This document shows positions 45,007 through 51,341 of a stretch of 51,341 nt of DNA, in pieces. The DNA is from Neocallimastix lanati (nom. inval.). Taxonomy: Eukaryota > Neocallimastigomycota > Neocallimastigomycetes > Neocallimastigales > Neocallimastigaceae. Location of the stretch: positions 1 to 51,341 of the forward strand of contig JACVTC010000306.1 in NCBI GenBank assembly GCA_016946835.1, in the 5' to 3' direction. Both the position numbers and the translations under genes were made by a program. Position 1 is the first letter of the stretch. Every line of letters starts with the position of its first letter. Below the pieces are notes generated by a model. That model made no database searches, was not told where the DNA came from, and saw only the letters and a program-made list of their open reading frames with translations.

Positions 45007-45935
45007 TGTAAAATAAAATAATAGCTTAGGTCGGCGAGGACAGACTATAATTTATTTTACACTATTTTATTATATCAACACTATAATTAATTATTAACTA
45101 AAACACTAAAACTAAAAAACTAATTTAATTTTTTGTTTTATAAAAAAAATCCTTTTATTAATATTTCTTATTTGTTGGATTTAACTATTCTAAAATCAAC
45201 AATCACTTAACTGGGTACCGTAGGGTCCTTTACCGGAAAGCCTACTAGCAGTTAAGATTTTAAAATAAAATTTAAAATAAAATTTGTTTTATAAAAGATA
45301 ACTATTCTAATAATAGTTATAATACTAATTAATAAAATATAAAATTTATACTATCTATATTATCTATACTAAACTATACTATTCTAAACTATACTATTTT
45401 CTATACTATTTTCCAACTATCGTTCAATAGTTGAAAATTAACTCTTTTTATACTTTTTGAAAATTAAAATTTAAATTGAATAGATTGTAATAAACTAACT
45501 AAAATATTATTATATATTTGTAATTACATTTAATAATAAATTACATGAATTTTTATGAGTTATTTTAATATAAAAACTATTTAAAACTATCTAATATTTC
45601 TAAAAATAAATAAACAAAACGGCAAGTTTTTGTAAACAAACGGAAAAGGCAATTTTTCTTTGATTATTTTAATTTAACTAATTTATGACTAATTATTTTT
45701 AATTTACAAGTTTCATGACTTATTATTTTTAATTTACAAAGTTTCATGATTCAAAGTGAGTAATAATGATGTAAATTCTCCAAATAATTTAGTCATACAT
45801 TTTTGAGAAAATTAATTAAATTAATAATTTGGAATACATTTAAATTTATATTAAAAATTTGGAAAACATTTTTATCCACAATAATTTACATTACATTACA
45901 TTTAAATACGTATTCAAATTATTAAATATTTTACA
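45007..45935 (-). repeat. GY2 5' LTR (promoter LTR)
   Basis: Minus-strand TATA motif AAAAAGTATAAAAAGAG at about 45460-45444, then a hairpin TTTTCAACTAT...ATAGTTGGAAAA whose second arm overlaps the self-complementary 11-mer. The predicted transcript start is near 45418. Confidence 0.9.
45445..45454 (-). promoter_or_regulatory. TATA box of the GY2 5' LTR
   Basis: The minus strand reads AGTATAAAAA. A matching copy lies in the 3' LTR at 39761-39770. Confidence 0.65.
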
Positions 45936-46250
45936 CATGTAACGAAATCTTAAGTGTTAAGGTTTTAGAGAATTAAATAAAAATAAAGTAAGGAAACACA
46001 AATTTTATTTATTTATTTATTATTTTTATTTATTTTATTAATTTTACTTGATGATATTTAAAAATTAGTAGCAAAATTTACAACTATTTATACTTTTTTC
46101 AAGGCATAAAAGTTGTTCTTGCCACTAAATTACATTTTATTTATTTTTTTTTTTTATAAAAACTATTAAATTTAAATTGATTTTTATAATTAATTATATA
46201 AAATTTAATTATAACAATATAAATAAAATACATTTATAATATTAATAAAA

Positions 46251-46307
<57 letters not shown>

Positions 46308-46803
46308 TTATTTATTTAAAAATATCTAAAATATTACTAATAAGAATTTATTTAATTGGCTATAATTTTTATTACAATCTGTTAAAATATTCAAATAAAA
46401 ATAAAAATACTATTCTAATATAAAGGTTTTTAATAAAATAAAATATTTTTCAATATAAAATAAAACATTTCGATATAAAATTTTATAATAAAAAGTTAAA
46501 ATATAATATATAAATTTTTAATTATCAATATATAAAAATATTATTAATATAAATTTTCATTATTAATATAAAAAAAAATAAGATTTATTATTAATATTGC
46601 TAATATAAGTTTTAAATATATAAAAATATTACTTTTAATATAAGATTTAATATAAAAATATAAAGTTTAATATAATTTTTGATTTAATTTTTGATCTTTG
46701 GATTTAAAAATTTATTAAAGTACAAAAATAATAATGTACACATAATGTATTAGAAATAAATCGTAGATTTAATTAAGAATGCATTATTTAGTACATTCTT
46801 ATC
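45936..46803. repeat. LTR sequence: displaced GY3d2 3' LTR and/or GY5 3' LTR
   Basis: TGTAACGAAATCTTAAG at 45938 is the expected continuation of the GY3d2 3' LTR after GY2. Further right, a minus-strand TATA motif (AAAAAAGTATAAATAG, near 46090-46107) and the purine-rich tract TCGGGGCATCT followed by TGATAAG near 46803 belong to the 3' LTR of GY5. The border between the two is not resolved. A 53-base T run is at 46253-46305. Confidence 0.45.
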
Positions 46804-46822
46804 AAGATGCCCCGACGAAGAC

Positions 46823-49800
46823 TCAAGCTTCTCTGTAAGCGGAGTTAAACTTTACTAAATTTTTAAAGTGAACATTCCTATCGAGTTGCTTTCCAGTCTT
46901 CTGATCGATTAGGGTTGCCGTGTTGAATTGAATTTTTAAAATTTTAAATGGTCCATTGTAATATGGTTCTAGCTTAGTGCGGCTAAAGTTTCTAACAAGA
47001 ACAAGATCACCAGCCTTTAATTCTTTTCCCTTTTTCATACTTATTTGTTCTTCTCGTCTTGTTGCCCAATACTTGTTAGCATTCTTCACATTTTCGCATG
47101 CTTCTCTAGTCCATTGATAATGACGAACAAATTTTTCCATTAAAATTTCATCATATGATTTACCTGCATTTTCAATTGTTCTTATGGCTATATCATAAGG
47201 CTGTTGGTCTTCTCTTCCATATACTAATTCAAAACTAGAATGTCCAGTAGCTGTATTTTTGGTAGTTCGAAGTGCCCATAAAGCAGAAGGTAAAACTTCA
47301 TCCCAATCTTGATTTTTCCTTCCTAATAAACGAAGTAATTTTCCAATTTCTTTATTTCGATTTTCAGTAAGGCCATTTGATTCAGGGTGGTAAGTAGCTA
47401 CAAATTTAACATATACATCATAAAGATCAAGAAAGATTTTAGTCATATCAGAAGTGAATTGGACTCCATTATCAGTAGTAATAACTTGAGGGACACCATG
47501 TCTTGCAAAAACGTTTATTAAAAATTTAATTATATCAGAGGAAGTTATGTTTTCAGTGGGTTCGGCTTCAACCCATTTGGTAAAGTAATCAACAGTTACT
47601 ATAATATATTGATTATTATTTCTTGTTTTTGGTAACGGTCCTATAATATCTAATCCTAAATGCACAAAGGGACCCTCCACTTTAGTCGGATGGTTTTCGG
47701 TTGGTTCTGGATATGGTTGAGGACGATTTAATTGGCATTTTTCACAATTACTAACAATTCTTTTGATATCTTTAATCATATGATTCCAATAAAAGTTTTT
47801 CTTAAGTCTTTGATATGTTTTGTAATATCCTTCGTGGCCAATATTATGAGCTTCTAAAATTAATTTAAACCTTTCATTTTCGTCCGTTATTAATTTTCTA
47901 TAATTTCCATTGTCGATAAAGTAATCTTCACCATCAATAACAGTAAACTTTTCATTAATAAATTCCTTTATAACTTTAGATAATAATTCTTCATTATTTC
48001 CATTAGTAATTTTTGTTAATAATATCTTTCTCTCTTCCTTACTTTTCATTCTTGAAAGAGCATCAGCTAACACATTCTTTTTGCCTGATTCATATTTTAT
48101 ATTAATTCCAAGCATACTAGCGGTTAGACACCATCTTGTTTGCCTTGCATTCAAAGGTTCTTTATTCTTAAATAAACCAACTAATGGTTTATGATCTGTG
48201 TAAATAGTTGTAGGTAGTGGATTTCCTTCAATATAAGATTTAAATTTAGTCATACAGTAAAACAAAGCGGTTCCTTCCAAATCGGTAATACCATAATTCT
48301 TTTCAGCTTTCTTTAAACTTCTACTTATAAAGTGTATTGGATGCTCCTTACCGGTTTCTTCTTCTTTTTGTAAAAGAACTCCACCAATTCCATTATACGA
48401 AGCATCAGTTCTAATGATAAAAGGTTTGTCAAATGACGGAAATTTTAGAATAGGTGCATTGATTAATTTTTCTTTTAGGAGTTCAAAGCTTTCTTGTTGT
48501 TCTTTATTCCATTCATATTTAGTATTCTTTTTCAATAATTTACATAAAGGTGAGGTAATTTGAGCATATTTAGGAATAAAGTCACGATAATATCCTACTG
48601 CTCCTAGAAATGATCTTAATTCATGAATTGATGAAGGGGCTTCCCACTTCTTAATAGCTGTTATTTTACTTTCCATGGGACTTAATCCTTTAGTAGTAAG
48701 TTTGTGACCTAATACATCAACTTCAGTTTGAAGAAAATGGCACTTTTCAATATTAATTTTTAACTTGTTTTCTTTAAATACTTCTAATACTTGTTTAATA
48801 TGAATTAAATGTTCTTCGATACTTTTTGAATAGATCAAAACATCATCAATAAATACGTAAACAAATTCACCAATAAAAGGGAATAAAATTTTATTCATTT
48901 CTCTTTGGAAGGTTGAGGGAGCTCCAGTAAGTCCAAAAGGCATAACCTTAAATTGATAATTTCCAAACTTAGTAGTGAAAGTGGTTACTTCAACGCTTTC
49001 TTCATCCATTAAGATTTGGTGAAAACCAGAAAATAAATCAAGAGTTGTAAATATTTTAGCTCCTCCGAGACTATCAAAAATTTCATCTATATATGGAACT
49101 GAATAAGAATCTTTTTCTGTCATATCATTGACTTTTCGGTAGTCAATGCACAAGCGCCACTTTCCATTGTGTTTTAGAATAAGTACTACTGGAGATGACC
49201 ATTCTGAACAGGATGGTTCTATCAATCCTTTCTTAATAAGTTTTGTAAGTTCTTCTTTTAAGATATCTGATTTTAATTTAGTTAACCTATAACTTCTTAA
49301 TTTTACTGGCTTTGAATTTGCTTTTAAACGGATCTTATGTGGTGAAAGTTTAGAAGGAGTTAGTTCTTCTGTTGAAGTGGCAACTATGTCAATCATTTCT
49401 TTGAGAATTTTAATAATTTGTTCTTTATAATCTTTATTTAAGGTACTTAAAAATTCATCACTCTCAATAAATTCCATTGGAGTTAATTCCTTTATAATTT
49501 CCTTTTCATTATTCGTTTCTTTAACTTTTCTAATAGTGCAAATTATACTTTCTTCATCATAATATTGATTATTTATTTTAGCTATTTCTTCGTATTCACT
49601 TTCTGACAAAAGTTTACATAAACTGTTTAAGGTCGGATGAATAAATAAACAATGATCGATTTGAGTTTTAAAGTTTATTAACATATCATAAAAAGAGTCT
49701 TCTTTCTCAATAATTCTAAAGTCCGCATTAAATTCATAATTATTAATTTTTACTGGTAATCGAACAATAATTCCTTCCGAGTATTCTTCATCTTGTGTTG

Positions 49801-50638
49801 CTAGTTGGATTCTTCCACGACTTTTTCCAACTGTTTCATATTCACCAGGTAATTTATCAAAATACTGCTTAGTAACGATGCTTAGGTTACTACAAGAATC
49901 AATTAAAAGTTTTCCTAGTACTCCGTCAACACTTGCATCAACCATTGCTAAGTCTTCTTCGGCTACTTCATTACTTTTACTTATGTAGCTATGATCATAG
50001 TTATTTACTAATAAAGTTCGTGCTATTACATTGTCTACAGTTCCAATTATTTTAGATTTTTCTAACTTTAAACCTTGAGTTAGTTGTGAACGAATTTTCG
50101 GACATGCATTCAAGAGTTGACCTATCGTAATACTGGATTTAAGATTATTTAAATCATCCATAATATTGTAAGGTTCTTTATTATTCATCATTTTAATATT
50201 CCTTTTTACTAACTGAGTATTTCCATTATTAGTTTCTTTAGTTTTTGTTGAAATTAATTTTTCCAAAGTATTAGTTTTATTTTGTTGATTATCTTTATTC
50301 ATTTCTAGATCTTCTATTTCATTATCGATTACAAGTATATCTTCTGATTCAACTTTTTCCTTTCCTTTTGATGAATAATTGTTGTTTTCTTCTTTACTTT
50401 CTCTTACTCTTGTCATATTTCTTAATTCCTTTTCTTTTTGTTTTTCTTTGTTAATATTTGGTTGAGTTAAAATTGATGGAAGTATTTGATTTTTATAAGC
50501 TTTATTTGGTTTATTATGTAGCTCATTTTCTTTCTTCTTTCTTAAAGCAGGAGTTGCGAAAGGACGTGGATTATCTTTTAAACTTTTATGTACTTTCTTG
50601 GAATTACTTTCTTCTTTTTCGCTGTTATTATCATTCAT
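46823..50638 (-). CDS. GY5 pol polyprotein, 1271 residues, different gypsy lineage
   Basis: A charged, Lys/Glu/Asn-rich N-terminus (1-160) precedes a protease-like domain with DSC at 247-249 instead of DSG or DTG, so the active site is doubtful. Reverse transcriptase spans about 445-650 with FIDD at 596-599. RNase H follows (IRTDASYNG, YTDHKPL). Integrase has an H/H/C/C finger at about 931, 935, 965 and 968 and catalytic Asp 997, Asp 1056 and Glu 1092. The end has a YNGPFKI module but no chromodomain. It is clearly a different lineage from GY1 to GY4. The ATG overlaps the stop of the small upstream frame as ATGA, so translation may depend on termination-reinitiation or frameshifting. The frame itself is intact. 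Confidence 0.93.
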   Translation of the reverse strand: MNDNNSEKEESNSKKVHKSLKDNPRPFATPALRKKKENELHNKPNKAYKNQILPSILTQPNINKEKQKEKELRNMTRVRESKEENNNYSSKGKEKVESEDILVIDNEIEDLEMNKDNQQNKTNTLEKLISTKTKETNNGNTQLVKRNIKMMNNKEPYNIMDDLNNLKSSITIGQLLNACPKIRSQLTQGLKLEKSKIIGTVDNVIARTLLVNNYDHSYISKSNEVAEEDLAMVDASVDGVLGKLLIDSCSNLSIVTKQYFDKLPGEYETVGKSRGRIQLATQDEEYSEGIIVRLPVKINNYEFNADFRIIEKEDSFYDMLINFKTQIDHCLFIHPTLNSLCKLLSESEYEEIAKINNQYYDEESIICTIRKVKETNNEKEIIKELTPMEFIESDEFLSTLNKDYKEQIIKILKEMIDIVATSTEELTPSKLSPHKIRLKANSKPVKLRSYRLTKLKSDILKEELTKLIKKGLIEPSCSEWSSPVVLILKHNGKWRLCIDYRKVNDMTEKDSYSVPYIDEIFDSLGGAKIFTTLDLFSGFHQILMDEESVEVTTFTTKFGNYQFKVMPFGLTGAPSTFQREMNKILFPFIGEFVYVFIDDVLIYSKSIEEHLIHIKQVLEVFKENKLKINIEKCHFLQTEVDVLGHKLTTKGLSPMESKITAIKKWEAPSSIHELRSFLGAVGYYRDFIPKYAQITSPLCKLLKKNTKYEWNKEQQESFELLKEKLINAPILKFPSFDKPFIIRTDASYNGIGGVLLQKEEETGKEHPIHFISRSLKKAEKNYGITDLEGTALFYCMTKFKSYIEGNPLPTTIYTDHKPLVGLFKNKEPLNARQTRWCLTASMLGINIKYESGKKNVLADALSRMKSKEERKILLTKITNGNNEELLSKVIKEFINEKFTVIDGEDYFIDNGNYRKLITDENERFKLILEAHNIGHEGYYKTYQRLKKNFYWNHMIKDIKRIVSNCEKCQLNRPQPYPEPTENHPTKVEGPFVHLGLDIIGPLPKTRNNNQYIIVTVDYFTKWVEAEPTENITSSDIIKFLINVFARHGVPQVITTDNGVQFTSDMTKIFLDLYDVYVKFVATYHPESNGLTENRNKEIGKLLRLLGRKNQDWDEVLPSALWALRTTKNTATGHSSFELVYGREDQQPYDIAIRTIENAGKSYDEILMEKFVRHYQWTREACENVKNANKYWATRREEQISMKKGKELKAGDLVLVRNFSRTKLEPYYNGPFKILKIQFNTATLIDQKTGKQLDRNVHFKNLVKFNSAYREA

Positions 50639-50820
50639 TTTCTTTTTATAGCATTTATAATGATATCATCCTCACTATCAGGTGTGTCACTAAAATCAAA
50701 TTCTTCAGATTCTTCATTAAAGGAATTATTATCAATTGGAGTATTCTTAGTAAAAGTATTATTTTGTAAATTATTTAATGAAGCTATTGTTTTGTCATTG
50801 GGAGTGCTTCTGCTTCCCAT
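50635..50820 (-). CDS. Small acidic frame between GY5 gag and pol, 61 residues
   Basis: Encodes a Ser/Asp/Glu-rich peptide (SEEFDFSDTPDSEDDIIINA) ending KRK-stop, with its TGA overlapping the pol ATG by ATGA. It starts a few bases after the stop of the gag-like frame. It may be the tail of gag after a frameshift rather than a separate protein. Confidence 0.45.
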   Translation of the reverse strand: MGSRSTPNDKTIASLNNLQNNTFTKNTPIDNNSFNEESEEFDFSDTPDSEDDIIINAIKRK

Positions 50821-51341
50821 TTAGAAGTTTAAAGACTTTTTGGAATATATTTCTTTTTATTTTTTTCCATAATCTTATTTAATTGAGGGCAATAGTATGA
50901 GTAATGACCTTCTTCCTTACAAAAGAAGCAAGTTTTAACAGATAAATTTCTCATTTTCTGGGTTGATTCTTCTATAATATCTTGAGGTTCGGTTTATTAT
51001 TTGTTTGGACTATTGTTTGGAAAGTTTCGTTTATTCTTTTAGGATAAAGTCTTGAAGTAGTACTGTTTTGATTATTTTGATTATGCTGGGGAATTATTAA
51101 CATTATAGGTATTAATATTATTGTTCCTTACAGAAAGTCTATCTACTTTCTCGCAATTTTGAAAGCTTTCTCCATACTTATATCATCTTTAAGGGATAAT
51201 TTCTTCCAGGCTTCATAATTATTTTGAATAGAATCAATATAATCTAGTACACCGATGCGCTTTCTTCTCTTTTTATCAAGTTTAGTGTACAAAGTTCTAT
51301 ATCTTACATTAAAGTCTTAATCTTTTCGTTTCTTTTAATTC
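50821..51341 (-). pseudogene. GY5 gag remnant
   Basis: A CCHC knuckle, CFFCKEEGHYSYYC, is visible at about 50925-50885, and upstream gag-like sequence reads LDYIDSIQNNYEAWKKLSLK. Stops and frame changes occur, for example near 51150 and 51000. The element continues beyond the right edge; its 5' LTR is not in the window. Confidence 0.75.

Larger units (their letters stand above)
39323..45935 (-). mobile_element. GY2: complete Ty3/gypsy LTR retrotransposon, 6613 bp
   Basis: LTRs at 39323-40251 and 45007-45935 are both 929 bp and look identical by eye. The target duplication CATGT is perfect at 39318-39322 and 45936-45940. The element carries one intact gag-pol frame on the minus strand. It landed exactly at the junction of the GY3d2 interior and its 3' LTR. 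Everything points to a very recent insertion. Confidence 0.96.

Overview
The window is a very AT-rich eukaryotic segment built almost entirely from nested mobile elements, with one recognisable host gene at its left edge. The host gene is a spliced CSN4 (COP9 signalosome subunit 4). Together with abundant chromodomain-type Ty3/gypsy elements, a Mutator-like DNA transposon and extreme AT content, it suggests an early-diverging fungus with a repeat-swollen genome. An arbuscular mycorrhizal fungus (Glomeromycotina) is my best guess; this is inference, not proof.

Layout: 1-1004 holds the N-terminal part of CSN4 on the minus strand. 1005-3151 is AT-rich spacer with tandem repeats. 3161-7388 is a complete but decayed Mutator-like element (MULE) with terminal inverted repeats (TIRs) and a 9-bp target duplication; it contains a broken transposase and, unexpectedly, a relic of a small secreted-type protein gene. 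7398-19172 is a wrecked Ty1/copia element on the minus strand. It was split by two solo long terminal repeats (LTRs; one carries a third inside it) and by a complete 7-kb gypsy element, called GY1 here (11190-18155). Each insertion has a 5-bp target duplication, one of them with a single mismatch. 19173-25090 contains LTR remnants, a roughly 54-bp satellite and two LTRs of one family facing each other. 25091-29660 is an internally deleted gypsy element, GY3d1. 30555-34012 is a truncated gypsy element, GY4. 34013-39318 is a second deleted member of the GY3 family, GY3d2. Its 3' end was split by a complete gypsy element, GY2 (39323-45935). 46823 to the window end is the pol and decayed gag of a fifth gypsy element, GY5, whose 5' end lies outside.

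GY1 and GY2 each have one open gag-pol frame ending in a chromodomain-like region, nearly identical LTRs and perfect 5-bp target duplications, so they look young and possibly active. Both carry, directly after the 5' LTR, an 11-base segment complementary to a stretch of their own LTR about 35 bases downstream of a TATA box. This is the arrangement expected for self-primed reverse transcription as in Tf1/sushi elements. The pairing sequence differs between the two families but is matched within each. I consider this the strongest mechanistic signal in the window. Other points worth checking are the MULE cargo gene and two independently deleted GY3 copies that lost reverse transcriptase yet kept an open frame across the deletion joint.
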